Source: Bidens hawaiensis
Lineage: Eukaryota; Streptophyta; Magnoliopsida; Asterales; Asteraceae
Length of the DNA stretch: 64,000 bases
Reading direction: 5' to 3'
Assembly: GCA_021521415.1 (NCBI GenBank)
Contig: JAIQDT010001732.1
Coordinates: forward strand, 248,001 to 312,000
Of the stretch, positions 11,700 to 24,700 are shown piece after piece. Within the stretch, counting starts at the first letter, position 1, and each line of letters begins with the position of its first letter. The position numbers and the translations under genes are program-made. Under the pieces are notes generated by a model that saw nothing but the letters and a program-made list of their open reading frames with translations, ran no database searches and had not been told where the DNA came from.

Positions 11700-13520
11700 T
11701 TCTACTTCAGCTGCCTTTCGTTGGAACATGAAAATTTCATAGTGAAAGGTATGGTCATAGGGTAGAGTCCATTACTTTATGTCAAAGAGATCTTTCATTT
11801 CAGAAATTCCAGTTCACTTTTATGTGAGATTGTATGAAGTATCATCCATTCAGAGTTTTTCAGTAAGAATTTTCCATTTCGGTCATCATACAGAATGTTT
11901 GCATTGTTCACTTCTTAGAACTTGTGAGATTGGTTCATTCATTACTCTTCCAATGTTGCCACATTCTTTGATAACAGAGTAGGGTTTGCTTGAAGAGGCT
12001 GCAAATCTTGGTTTCCCAGTTTCACACTGTATACCATCCAATCTTTCCTTTTTATTCAGAAAGGGAAAACCCAATTTTGCTTGTTTCCTCAAATATCTTA
12101 GCAATTCATTCTGCTGTGCACTAGTAGACCTATGTCTTTTCTGATTATCAGTCATGTGCAGTGCTGCAATTTCAATCAGTTGCTCTAGAGTAAAGTCATA
12201 GAAGTCATTCTTGAGAAATGTTGATCTCAATTTTCCATCTTTCATTAGAACTTTCAGATCCTCTGCTCTAGAGTCATAAAATAATCCGTTTAGTAAGATT
12301 TCATCATTGACTGAATGATTTTCTTCCGCAACTTTTGCCCTTTTTGAAGTTTCAGGAACCTTTAAAATTATTTGTCTTTTAGAACATGGTTTCGATTTCC
12401 TTGAGGTTTCTCCGTACCATGTTCTTTTCTTTTCATCATTTGGTTTAAAGGGTGAAGAGTTTGACCTTTCAAGAAATATTTTCTTCTCAGATGTCTCATG
12501 ATTTGATTGATAGATCCTTTTCTATGACACCCGCTTCATCGTTTCATCACAGGATTGAACAGCTGCTATTTTTCTTTAAGAAGTTTTCTTTTGATGGCTC
12601 TGAATTTACACATGATTTCTTTCATTGTCATGGTTTTCACAATGTTAAAGGGAACTCCATTTTCTACAAGATATTTTGGTTTACCACCATATCTACACAG
12701 AAATTTTTCCTTTTCTATCTTTCTTTTTGTTCTTTTTTGTTCTCTTTGTCTTTTACTTGTTGAATCAACATTCTTAATAATCTTTTGATCACTTTCATCA
12801 TCTAAGGCCTTCATGATCTTTTCAAGCACATTGTCTAGTTTTTCTTTTGCAGGCTATTCCATCTCTTCATTTTGAATCAGCTTGAGTAATGACACAAGCA
12901 CTCCCTTTGGAATCTCTTCATCATTTAATAATTCTTCAATCACATCTTGTGGGACTTCTTTATCCTTTTTGTTGTAAGATTTATCCCTTAATTTCTTCTC
13001 AAACTCAAACTATTCCAATACTATCCTCTGTTCTTCAATCTCTTCCTCAGACACCATTTGATTCAAAAATTTTCGGTCTTGAACTTCTGTCATTCTTTGT
13101 TTAAAGACAATTTTAGTCTTTAGTTCAGATTCCTCAACGTATGGAGTTTCTTCATTTCTCCTTGGAATTTTTATGAGTTGTACTTGATCATTTTCTGTTG
13201 CAATGCTCTTTCCCTTGGACTTCCTTCTTTCTTCTTTTTCCGGAAACTTGTCACTTTCAATCTTAGTTTCATTAAAGCTCGACTTTGTGGTGCATCATCA
13301 TATACATTCAACAAATGAAAAGAGTTTTCTCTTACATTTATCATCTCATAATATTTTGCATTAATCTTCTAATGATCTGAATCATCATTTTCATATACAG
13401 ATAGAAGATTTAATGCATTATCCCCTTGTTTTGTTGCATCCGAGGTCTTCTCAGCCTCATATTTTAGGGGTTGAATCTTCTTCAGTGCTTTCTACATTTC
13501 ATCTTCGAATTCTGTTAGTC
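11700..13520 (-). pseudogene. decayed minus-strand ORF, probable retroelement-associated protein
   Basis: Read on the minus strand, coding-like Lys/Glu-rich sequence extends from about 13,520 to 11,700 with many stops. Longer open pieces are 12,829-12,566 (strongly basic, EKEKFLCRYGGKPKYLVENG) and 12,245-11,886 (FTLEQLIEIAALHMTDNQKR). No zinc knuckle, protease, RT or integrase motif was seen. Size, charge, probable coiled-coil character and flanking motif clusters resemble the ORF at 1,338-3,878, so I infer the same sort of element in opposite orientation. Function unknown. Confidence 0.4.
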
Positions 13521-13989
13521 TATTTCTGTATGAATTAGGGAAAACAGAGTTGAGATCTATTTTGTTCAGCATAATTTCGGGTAAGAACACAATACAAGTA
13601 TTTATTAGTCAATTTTGAAATCAAATGTAAGAAACAATTAAGAAGAATAAAATTAAGAGATGGATAAAAGATAATTATTTGTTGAACCCGTTCTTCAACA
13701 AAGTGAATACCTATAAACAAAAATAGAGATGTGAGTTAAACTTGAAATTGAAACCCTTCACCTGGTTAACAGATATCGGAAATCAATAATAATACACTTA
13801 CAGACTCTGAATGTTTGAAAGCGACAAAATATTAAACAAATTAGTATAAGATGACGATTTGGGTTTAGGGTACCAGTGTGCAATAGGTGGAGAGAAAAGT
13901 TACTGAAAAAGTTCTTTTGTTTCCCTCTTTATTATTGTACACTGGTTATTTAAGGGTATGGGTTAAAATGTTTATCGTTTAGTACATTA

Positions 13990-14640
13990 ATACTGCCAGC
14001 AACCCAATTTTCAAACACAAAGCTTGCTCGATAAAGTATTTTACCAAGGCTTGCTCGTATCTAGAGTTTACTCGATATAAATTTTATTAGAAATATACTA
14101 AGTGAGAAAAATGAAAGAAATTTACTCGAATATACAAGATTGCTCAAGAAATTAATCACAAGCCACATAATCAAGTATATTTTCTCAAATAAACAACTTT
14201 GCTCGAAATCAATTAAGATCTCAATATAATAACTTAGAAATATTCCTAAATGTCAAACCTTACTCGAATAACCTGATAAACAGAAGTTTACTCAATAGAA
14301 CTTAATCAAGCAAAAAAGCTAATTTTGTCCAACAATATACTATCAAGTATGCTCGAGGAACAATGTTTACTCGAAATTTCATCAAAAACATAAAGCATGC
14401 TACCGAACACTTATAATGTTAAAGGTTAACATAGAAGTGTGCTCTAAGCATAAAGTGTACTCGAGAAATAAAGTTTGCTCGAAAACACTTGTATTTCAGA
14501 AACAAAATATTCAGACATAATCAAAACATAATTATATCAACATTTTATCAAGTATACTCGAAATACTTCAAGTTTACTCGAAAGAGTTAAACATCATATA
14601 ATTATTCAAGTATACTTGAGAACACATATTCATAATGCAA
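13990..14640. repeat. cluster of TTTACTCGAA / TTTGCTCGAA motifs (second)
   Basis: Some fifteen variants of TTKACTCGA/TTGCTCGA are scattered through 650 bases, upstream (minus sense) of the ORF at 11,700-13,520, in the position of an untranslated leader. Spacing is irregular. Confidence 0.6.
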
Positions 14641-16065
14641 CATTTTTTTACTTAAACCCTTTTTGAGACAAATTTTCATTTTTGGACCAAAAGTTTAACA
14701 ACAAATGGTGCAATTTGGAGATCAAATTATAGTTTTATCATCGCAAATCTTTTTCTTTTAATGAAAATATCTCAATCATGGGATCATATTGATTAAGTCA
14801 CCTTTCAATACTTCATTCTCAACATTATTATGACACATTAGGCATGTTAATAGCAGGTAATTACTTAGCATGAATTTCGTTACATTGGTAATATGCTTAA
14901 GATTCAATTAGTTGCATAATACATAAATGGATAACACTTATTGCACTATGATGTCTCATATATCTTCTCAAAGCTTATTTGGCTTTCCCGGTATCACCCA
15001 AGTTGACTTCAACCCCATGATACTTGGTCAAAATATCATTTGATGACGAAACATGAATAACTTTCTTTGATAAATTTATCTTTTTAAAACTTTTCAAACT
15101 TTGAGGTTGAACGTTGGACTTACATGCCATGCAGTTCAGACTTACATGCCTTACATTCAAGGTGTTTAGGACTAATAATGATGTCCCACCTTTGTAGTTC
15201 TAGTTTAAACCCTCATGTTTTTATTTGTATCAACTTTTGGTTGATGTATAATCATTTTTACACAATTTTGTTCATTGTCATATATAAAATGAATCATTTT
15301 GAGTGACCAAATACCAACAGGCTTGTGTATGACTGGGTAGTTACTTTTTTACCTATCACTTGGAGAGATTTATCTTAAAACATGTATCTTTCAACAATGT
15401 ATCTCCACACTAAGTTTAGCATTTTCATTTAGTTTGTATCACCTCAGTTTTTACACATCATGGAAAGCTACCATACATATGAATGACTGCACTTATAGTC
15501 TTTTCAGCATATTAAATCCATATGATTAGTGTAAATAACCAATTTTCTGTCATTTCCCAAAATGGTGGATCAATTTTCATTTAAAATCTTTTTAAGCTTC
15601 TTTAAATCTTAAACTGAATAATCATATCATGTCTCTACACCATAAATTTGCTCTCTTGTCAAAAACATTTTACTTTGAAAAATTTCACTTAAACACATAA
15701 GTTTTATCACCAAAGCAAAGTTTGACTAAACCAAATTATCACATAATCAAACATAATCAGAAAGACAAATTTATGCATAAACACAAGTAGGCTAACATGG
15801 AGTTCTTAATTAAGACAAAACATGCATAGTCTAACTTTTCCTAAGCACTTAATAATTTCAATATATCAATTATGAACAATATATCAAACAAGTATGCAGA
15901 TAAAACACTTCAATTCAAATTTTAATCATGCTCATCAAATTGTCATGAAACATAAACATAATGTCATGCTTAAGCATCATAGATACCTAAGACACACATA
16001 ATCATTCAAGCACATTTTACCATAACATATATCACATAAGCACATAAAAACACAAATAAACCACT
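14640..16065 (-). other. 3' region of a copia remnant, with a small ORF fragment
   Basis: Minus-strand sequence downstream of the RNase H end at 16,117. A 61-codon open piece at 15,160-14,975 (CMACKSNVQPQSLKSFKKIN) reads like a retroelement protein fragment but I cannot name it. No LTR pair was identified. The rest is AT-rich and featureless. Confidence 0.4.
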
Positions 16066-16719
16066 CAATACCTTTAAACAGATACTTTGTTAGCACATGT
16101 GAGCATATATCATCAATCAGACTTCATCAGAGTTGATCATGCCTAAAGCTTTTGATAGAAAGTTGAATCTAGTCTTATCTAGTGGCTTGGTGAATAAATC
16201 AGCCAAGTTGTCACTAGTTTCAACTCTTTTCATTTCTATTAGTCCTTTTTCATTGCAATCTCCGATGAAATGGTGTCTGATTTCAATACCTTTAAACAGA
16301 TACTTTGTTAGCACATGTGAGCATATATCATCAATCAGACTTCATCAGAGTTGATCATGCCTAAAGCTTTTGATAGAAAGTTGAATCTAGTCTTATCTAG
16401 TGGCTTGGTGAATAAATCAGCCAAGTTGTCACTAGTTTCAACTCTTTTCATTTCTATTAGTCCTTTTTCATTGCAATCTCCGATGAAATGGTGTCTGATT
16501 TCAATACCTTTAAACAGATACATTGTTAGCACATGTGAGCATATATCATCAATCAGACTTCATCAGAGTTGATCATGCCTAAAGCTTTTGATAGAAAGTT
16601 GAATCTAGTCTTATCTAGTGGCTTGGTGAATAAATCAGCCAAGTTGTCACTAGTTTCAACTCTTTTCATTTCTATTAGTCCTTTTTCATTGCAATCTCCG
16701 ATGAAATGGTGTCTGATTT
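16066..16719 (-). repeat. three tandem copies of a 218-bp unit encoding the RNase H end
   Basis: Units at 16,066-16,283, 16,284-16,501 and 16,502-16,719 are nearly identical; the base change seen is ACTTTGTT to ACATTGTT at the third unit. Each encodes on the minus strand the last ~55 residues of a copia RNase H (IEIRHHFIGDCNEKGLIEMK through NLADLFTKPLDKTRFNFL to GMINSDEV and a stop). Only the unit nearest 16,760 is joined to upstream RNase H sequence. Confidence 0.95.
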
Positions 16720-16990
16720 CAATATGCTTGGTCTTTGAATCTTGAACAGGATTTTTCACAATAAATAAAGCAACATATTGTCAATGAAAATTGGAGTGTT
16801 TAAGAAAATAATAACATAATCAAGCAGTTGATTCTGAATCCAAAGGACTTGAGCATAGCAAGAAGATGCAACAATGTAATCAGCTTCAATAGTTGAAATT
16901 AACACAGTTGTTTGCTTCTTTTATTGCCATGAGACAGTTGAAATTAACACAGCTGTTTGCTTCTTGCATTGCCATCAATACAAGATTTAA
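16117..16990 (-). pseudogene. Ty1/copia RNase H C-terminal fragment
   Basis: On the minus strand from about 16,990 the sequence reads as a degraded copia RNase H and ends FTKPLDKTRFNFLSKALGM...SDEV at 16,117. The open part starts near 16,759 (NPVQDSKTKHIEIRHHFIGD), a stretch diagnostic of the copia RNase H/polyprotein end. Stops and a frameshift interrupt 16,760-16,990. It differs in sequence from the RNase H of the neighbouring element (17,560-18,089), so it comes from a second copia element. RT and everything upstream are missing. Confidence 0.8.
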
Positions 16991-17138
16991 GGCCTTCAGA
17001 CCATTCACCGTTGACGATCCAATTATTAACTAGAAGCTTAAATCATTTCTAGATTTTGATTTTGGTGATCATACCAAGACATAAGGCTTGAGTATGACAT
17101 GTTATTACATTTCTGCCTTCATTACCAAGACTATTGTT

Positions 17139-17153
17139 AGAGAACTAACACCC
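17139..17153 (-). promoter_or_regulatory. possible polypurine tract and LTR start of the copia element at 17.5-25.3 kb
   Basis: On the minus strand AAATGGGGG is followed by TGTTAGTTC. The LTR of this element (25,351 going down) starts TGTTAGTAC. The placement downstream of the RNase H end fits a polypurine tract, but similarity to the 5' LTR ends after about 7 bases, so the 3' LTR is absent or unrelated. Confidence 0.3.
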
Positions 17154-18637
17154 CCATTTAACTTAGCTAGTTAAGTTTATTTCACTTACTATTCCTTACT
17201 TGTTTGTTTTAAAGCCTACCAATGCACTAATACAGTTAAACACACATACTTTTAAGCTTATTTTTTACTAAATTTGGAACTAGATGATCAATGTACTTTC
17301 ATCTTCCCTTTTTGCTCTAAAACTCACTTTGAGGAGCAATTTCAAATGTTTTTTGACATTTTATCATTTTTAAATGTTTTTGGCCTCTTCAAATATTTGA
17401 AAGATTTTGGATTTTTATGAAATATCCCCCCTAAAACCAAAAACAAATTTGAAAATCATATTTACAAAAATAATTTTGACTATGATGAATTTTTCACTCG
17501 AGATCGGAATCCATCACCTTGGGATCACCCTCTTTACCACCACCCAATTTCTTAATACTATTTAGCTTAAACAAATAGAAAAATCAGTTTTTATCAAAAG
17601 ATTTAGTAAAAAGATCAGCCTTTTGCTTATCGGTGTGAATTTTATCTACGGTTACTAACTTCTTTTCTTAGCAATCATGAATGAAGTGATACCATATTTA
17701 TATGTGTTTATTTTTAGAGTGATTTACCGGATATTTAGTGATAGAGATAGCTGCAGAATTATCTACAAAAATATGAGCGGGTCAGAAAATTGCTAACTAT
17801 AATCGTACATCTGCTGTTGAATCTAGAGAATCTGAGAACAACAATTGGAGGCGGCTACATATTCAGCTTCACAGGTCGACAAAGAAACAGTGGTTTGCTT
17901 CTTGGATTGCCATGTTACCAACCTACTTTCAAAGAATTGACATCCGGCCGTTGTAGATTTGGCATTCAGCTTGCAGCTTCCAAAATTCAAGTCAGCATAA
18001 GATATCATCATGAACTCATCATCTTTAGGATACCATAGACCGATTCCAGGACATCCGTTTAGATACCTAAATATCCTTTTAACAATCATCAGGTGTGAGA
18101 ATTTGGGATTGGATTGATATCGGGCACATAAGCATGTAGGAACATGATGTCTGACCTTGACGCAGTTAAGTACATGAGAGAACCAATCATGGAAGGGTAA
18201 AGCGTTTGATAAACCTTCTCCATGATGGGATCAGGACCTATTCCATGATTCAATGGTAAAGGAGTGCTAATTGTCGTTGAATCAGCCATGTTGAACTTTC
18301 TCTAGGATGTCGTTGACATACTTTATCTGGTAAATAAAGATACTATCTGGTAATTGCTCCACCTGAAGTCCTAGGAAAAATTTCATCTCCCCCATTGCAC
18401 TCATCTCGAACTTTAACTTCATGACAACTTCAAAATCTTTGCACAGATTAGCTTTGGTTGACCCGAAAATGATATCATCTACATAAACTTGAACGATCAA
18501 CAGATGTCCATCTACCTCCTTGAAAAAATGTGTACAATCAACCGTTCCTCGAATAAAGTGATTACCTAACAAGTGTTGAGATAATGTCTCATACCAAGCT
18601 CTCAGGACTTGATGTAGACCATATAAGTCATTGTCAT

Positions 18638-19030
18638 CAAATGTCTCGTCTTTGGACTCCAACAACATTACCCACGAGAACCTCGAATAATCATCAATAA
18701 CCACTAAGCAATAGAGTTCACTAGTGATACTTTTGACATTGAAAGGATTAAATAAGTCCATGTGTAGTCTCTCAAAAGGTAAGTTGATAGAACTGAGCGC
18801 CTTTGATGGATGAGACTTCTGCTTATGTTTTCCTTTCTCAAAACTTAAACATTCCTCACTTAGATGAAAACCCTTGACATTCATTCCATTAACTAGTTGA
18901 TTATGAACCAAATAATCGCACATGAATGTGTCCCATTCTCCTATGCCACAAAATAGATTCCTTCTCTGACGCCTTAGATACGAAACATTGAACAGTTAGA
19001 TTTGAAGTTGAAGCAACACTCATATCGAGT
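18638..19030 (-). repeat. inserted copy of the GAG-pre-integrase/integrase start inside RT
   Basis: This stretch is nearly identical to 20,503-20,894 in the same element and splits the RT domain: upstream RT stops after DKVYLLD and resumes at LYGLHQVLRAWYE. The inserted copy runs from MSVASTSNLT through ESILWHRRMGHIHVRLFG and VIDDYSRFSWVM to SKDETF. It ends in DNDLY, which in the donor lies before MSVAST rather than after SKDETF, so the inserted order is permuted. An 18-base match (18,620-18,637 and 20,896-20,913) marks the junction. Confidence 0.85.
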
Positions 19031-20502
19031 AAGTACACCTTGTCTTTGTGGACCGGATCGACAAACCCCGGTGGTTGTCCCACGTAGACTTCTTCACCAA
19101 ATTTCCCATTAAGGAAAGCAGACTTCACATCTTGTTGATAAACTTTGAATCCCTTCCACGAAGCAAATGCTAGAAAAAATTGGATTGCTACAAGTCTAGC
19201 TACGAGAGCGTAGACTTCATTGTAGTCGATTCCTTCGCTTTGATTGAATCCGAGAATGACTAACCGAGCTTTGTTTCTGATAATTACCCCGTTTTCATCA
19301 CGCTTGTACTTGAATACCCATTTAGTATTGATACACTTTTTTGTCGTCAGACAAGTCAACAAGCTTCCATACACCCAACTTCTCAAATTGTTGTAATTCC
19401 TCTTGCATCGCATTAACCCAACTTTCTTTGGTTAACGCCTCTTTGTAAGTCTTCGGTTCAATTTGTGAAATGAAAAATTTTTATGAGAACCGATTCTGTA
19501 ATGGAGAAATCGAAGGCTTTGATCTATTTGACTTCTCGTTCAAACCCCCGTATTCAATTCTCCAATAATGTTTTCCCCTGAATGGTATGACACAGTTCTA
19601 GGAACAACATCGGTCGACACACTCGCATATTGATGTAGATTGGTGACATTCTCTTCAACATTCAGCTCACATGAACTTGTAGTAGATGTTTGAACCAAGG
19701 GTTTGATCACATCTTCATGATTTTCTACATCATCATCCAAAGAAGGTGTAGCAGGAGTAGCAATAGGACTTTCTTCAAAAATAGAATCTTGATGAATAGG
19801 TTCATCATTAAATGGTGAAACTTCAGGAATAGAATCTTCAACATAACCATCATCCAGATATTGTTGAAACAATAAATTTACCGCTTCATCAGATATTCAT
19901 CTGGAATGTTGAAGCACTTCCACAGGTTATCATAATCAAACATCCAAGCATCTCCTAGTTTTTGAGTTGGGATGTTGTATCTTTGACAGACAACATTTTG
20001 TACTTGCATTGTCTGGTTTATGCTAGGAAGAAATACACGTCTTAAAGGAATAACATACCCCATGAAGAATCCCTCAACAGATTTAGAACCAAACTTTCCA
20101 TCTGGACCTATAACCATAAATTGTGACCCAAAAGGTTCAAGCCACTTTAGATTTGGTTTTCTTCGGTTCAAAAGCTCAAAACAAGTCTTCCCAAACTTCT
20201 TCACAGTCTAAACACGGTTATGAGTGTAACATGCAGAAGCCATGACCTCAGACCAAAATCTAATAGGTAACTTTGAATCGAAAGCATAACTCGTGCCGTT
20301 CCAATCAGAGTTCTATTCTTTCGTTCAGCGAACCCATTTTGTTGTGGAGTGTAGGGTACGCTAATTTCATGAAGAATACCATGCTCATTGCAATATTGAA
20401 GCATCTTATTGTTCTTGAACCCGGTTCCATTATCCCTTCGAATTCTTCTAATCGGCAAATTATAAAACTTTTCCAACTTTTTGAAAAGTATCATCAAATT
20501 CT

Positions 20503-20913
20503 CAAATGTCTCGTCTTTGGACTCCAACAACATTACCCACGAGAACCTCGAATAATCATCAATAACCACTAAGCAATAGAGTTCGCTAGTGACACTTTTG
20601 ACATGAAAGGACCAAATAAGTCCATGTGTAGTCACTCAAAAGGTAAGTTGATAGAACTGAGCGTCTTTGATGGATGAGACTTCTGCTTTTGTTTTCCTTT
20701 CTCAAAACTTAAACATTCCTCACTTAGATGAAAACCCTTGACATTCATTCCATCAACTAGTTGATTATGAACCAAATAATCGCACATGAATGTGTCCCAT
20801 TATCCTATGCCACAAAATAGATTCCTTCTCTGACGCCTTAGATACGAAACATTGAACAGTTAGATTTGAAGTTGAAGCAACACTCATATTGAGAACATAT
20901 AAGTCATTGTCAT
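20503..20913 (-). repeat. donor copy of the duplicated integrase-region segment
   Basis: Position expected for GAG-pre-integrase and the start of the integrase core in the copia polyprotein. Matches 18,638-19,030; the adjoining 18 bases 20,896-20,913 match 18,620-18,637 at the other side of the inserted copy. Confidence 0.85.
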
Positions 20914-23900
20914 GAGGTTCTCTCATCGGAATCCATTCATCAGGTATCTTGAATCCCGGCTTTAAGATCATGCACTCTTTGTTCGAAAAATGAGTTGAGA
21001 AGCCTTTGTCACATTTTTGAGAAATGCTCAAAAGATTGTTCTCAAGCTTTGTGATGGTAATTGACCTTTTCGAACATAACCATGCCATTTGACAAAATTC
21101 CTTCCCCCGACTAATTGCCAACCTTGGTTTCCTGTAAACCCAACATAACCTCCTCGAATAGATTTGACATCTTTCAGCAAATGAAAGTTCTGGTCATATG
21201 TCTAGAAACTCCACTATCCATTATCCAACGAGAGTCATTGGATCTTGAGAGCTCCTACACATCAATTAACAGTTTAGTGAAGCAAGGAAACCCAAGCCTT
21301 CTTGGTCTTGGGTTGTTTGAATTTATCAGATAACTCATATTCCAAACACTCATCAAACTCACAATCAGTTGATCCAGTGTCAACCTTTGAACTCACACTA
21401 GAACTCTCAGAGTTATCAATATCAAACTCATTAGGTAACTTTAAATCATTCTTCTTTGACTTAGCTACCCAGTTTTGACCAACATAATTTTTATTTACAT
21501 AAAACCTATGATTTTGCAATTGTGAACACTCACCAACCTCGAATACACTTTTGGGTGGTACAACATCCACATGTCTTTTGAGAATTTGTGTAGGAACAAA
21601 TTTTGGTGGAGTTGTGTGTTTCACATTTACAGGTTTCACAAATGGTTTGTTAACCACTTTCTTTTAAGCATGATCATGCCAGAATCGATTAAGATACGTA
21701 TAGAACATGTACCCTAATTCGTTACAGTTATAGCATCTTCTTTGGTCTACTACTCTTGCAACCGGTGAAGTATGATTCACGACTCGATCACGCTCTTCTT
21801 TTTACTTGAAAAACTCTTGATTGCTTTATTTTTGAAAAATTGCTTCCTTTTCAGATTTGGACGATACTCCTTTAACAAAAACAATTTTCTTGAAAACATC
21901 TTTTGGTTTTCCCCTGTTAAAACCAACATTTTGCCTCCTGTGATAGAAACTTGTTTTAGCAAACCTCTTAGACTCGATCTTAGGTTCATGCATACAAGTT
22001 TTACAGTTAACACTTTCTTTAGGCACATCAGCACACAACACATTCTTAGCAACTTTCACACAAACCTCACTTTCACAGTCATAACTATTAATAGATTTTT
22101 CAAATGTCACATCAATCGACTCAGGCAAAAATGTCCCGGGGTCATTCAGTTGAGTGTTAACTTCCACATTCATTGCCTTAATAAATCCATCAGGTTGTTT
22201 TGGAACATAAGCATTCCAAATAGGAAGCGGAACAGAATGTTATCCCAAGCCATTTTGCTTATTCCCAACACCAATACTAGCTTGTTTGGGAATAATATGA
22301 TCAAGCACATATGATGAGGCCTTGTAACTCTTAAGCTTTAAATCAACACGCTCATTTTAAATTTTAATCGATTGTAACTCTTGATTAAGAGCGGCATTCT
22401 CATGAATATGACGATTGATGGCAATCGGTTTATCCTCTACAGTGTGTTTAAACTTGAGAATTGTTTTCTCATCTTGTAAAATCCTTGTCCAGAAAGTTTT
22501 CTCACACTTCTGAAGTGTATCATAAGCCACTTTTATTTGGTTAAAATCATAAAAAAGGTTATCATAGTTTGTTTTAAGTATTTTAATTTCAAAATCTTTA
22601 AAATCACACTCATCACAACCTATCTCACACTTTTCACATTTAACTACATTAATTTGAGAGTTTACCTCGTTTGCCATTAATGCATGATGATCAATCAACT
22701 CAGCATCAACTAGATTCTCTTCCTTTGTTAAATCCACTTCTTGATCTTGAACCTTGGCAGCTTCTTCTTCAATGTCGTCCTCCCCAAAGTCAATTTTTTC
22801 ATGAGGCATTTCTTCTCCATTAAACCAACCTGCAAAACTTTCAAGAATTTTAGGTGGCAAAATAGATTGAAATAAATCAGAAGGGATAGGATGAATCATG
22901 TCATAAGATCTTCATTCAGTTTCCTCATCATCATTAGTTTCATCAGTAATGTCCTTGATAATGACATTATCGTCAACAAATTTTACCTCCTCCATCAACG
23001 CATCATCAACTACCTCCTCCGCAACAACCTCAGCAACATCCTCCTCCTTGATCAGCTCTGCTACATTTGCTTGTTGCATGTAGTTGTTCCAGTTGAATTC
23101 TTCATCAAGTTGACCAGCATCATGATAAGCTTTAGACGGTGATGCTTCAGTTTTATTCCTAGAATTGGAAGATTCTGCATGGTGAGGAGAATTCTTGTGA
23201 TATATCGTTTGACGATTGTAATCCCTTCCAAAAGGATTGGCACTATTATCACCGACTTCTTTGTCTGTACGCTCAATTTTAAAGTGACCCTTCTCCTTAC
23301 AACAAAAACATCTCACTTTAGACTTATCAACCCCCAATTTGGATGAAGTACCATCCAAGCAGTTTTTCTCAGTGATTTCTTTGTAACGTTGAGCTCATCA
23401 GATAACACTTTTCATGCACCATCTAATATCTAGCATTTCCATTTCCTCATGATTAATTTGATCATAGTCCTCTTTAGTCATGTTATAGTTCCTGATTCTT
23501 CCAGCTATCAGACACTCATAAGATTCTATAACAGATCCTAGAAAAGCCATGTGTTCTTCGACGTTGTCAGCTGTTAGACTGTTGTTGTTCTTGATGTTTA
23601 CAACAATTTTGCATTGTAAGACATCAAAATTTTGATTTTGAGGTTGAGAGGTTGATCAGGTGTCTTGGTTCCAGAATAACTACTTGAAAAATGAGGAGTT
23701 TGTGATCCACTATGTTGATTGCCCACAAAAGCAACTCCTGCAGGGCAAAAAGTTGTTTGAATCTTCGATTCTGGGGTACCACGGAATAAGAACTTTTGAA
23801 ATACAATCCAATATCTTGAGTAACAGAGGTATTCTTCATCTTCTGCTTCTTTCTCAGTTACAATTCTTGTGCTTTTAGCTTTTCGATGAAACGAGCTAGA

Positions 23901-24559
23901 GTGAGTCGACCATAAGCAATCGGATTAGATTGTTGGATCATTATGAATGTTTCCCGATCTTTAGATACAGCGTCAGCCAACCTGTCAATGTATTCAAATT
24001 CCTCTTTATCAATGCCCGTTCTCTTCATTTCATTCACCAAGTGACAATATCTTTTGATTAATTGAGCAAACGATTCACCCTTCACCATGGAGAATATGTC
24101 AAACTCCTTTTTAAGAAACGCCATCTTCGATTCCCTCATATCCGGATTTCCCCTATCCGTGTTGAGAAGTGCTTACCAGATCGAATAACATGAGCCATTG
24201 TTCTGAAGCAATTGAAATATCTCAGCTTTGATTGCTTGTTGAAACAGGTTCAGCATCTTCTTCTCTCTAAGAAATGTCGCCTTGTTAGCTTCAGGAATTT
24301 GTGATAATCGGCAGCTTGTTCCATTTTCATTCTTCGGGATCAAATACTCTTCCTCTATAGCAATCCACGTGTCATAATTCCCAGCTTGAACGTGGGTTAC
24401 AAACTTGTCAGCCCAACTAGGATAATCTTCCATTCTAAGAAGCTTCGGTGGCTTATTCGATGTTCCCATTTCATTCTCAAGATTAAGATTCTTAAGTAGA
24501 GTCGACGGTTGTGTCATGAACGCACTTAAATATTCCATTTTTGAAAAAAAAAATCAACA

Positions 24560-24700
24560 ATCAAAATTACTTAATACTCTGTCCGTATATGTGTAACCCG
24601 TTGTATAAGTATGGACAAATCCCAATAAACGTATAAGTCCTTGACCCAACGTATAAGTCCTTTGACCTCGTATAAGTATATCTGGCATATAAATCCACAA
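24560..24700 (-). repeat. CGTATAAGTCC motif cluster in copia leader
   Basis: CGTATAAGTCCTTGACC, CGTATAAGTCCTTTGACC, CGTATAAGTATATC and TGTATAAGTATGG occur within about 100 bases between the LTR and gag. Related ATATACGGC/CGTATATG words are in the LTR at 25,207-25,260. A third retroelement here with its own short leader motif. Confidence 0.6.

Larger units (their letters stand above)
17510..24538 (-). pseudogene. Ty1/copia polyprotein (gag, integrase, RT, RNase H), broken
   Basis: Minus-strand order from 24,538: gag start (MEYLSAFMTQPSTLLKN), gag body to 22,900 with a CCHC knuckle near 23,300, a spacer to 21,270, GAG-pre-integrase (WHRIMGHIHVRLFGS, about 20,765), integrase core 20,635-20,201 (VVIDDYSRFSWV, RRDNGTGFKN, NGFAERKNRTLIG), linker, RT 19,413-18,300 (TKWVFKYKRDENG; YVDDIIFGS near 18,462-18,488) and RNase H 18,089-17,560 (SLSTCEAEYVAASNC), ending GDPKVMDSDLE near 17,510. 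At least ten stops or frameshifts break it. The zinc knuckle has lost its last cysteine (CFCCKEKGHFKIER, Arg where Cys is expected). A piece of the integrase region is inserted in the RT. It once encoded the machinery for copying and integrating the element; it cannot now. Confidence 0.9.

Noticed and set aside
12452..12788. Phe/Ser-rich + strand ORFs resembling membrane proteins
   Set aside because: They are antisense to Lys/Glu-rich coding on the minus strand, which always yields Phe/Leu/Ser-rich shadows.
21772..22314. 180-codon + strand ORF
   Set aside because: Antisense to the copia gag-pol spacer; the minus frame carries the retroelement-like coding sequence.
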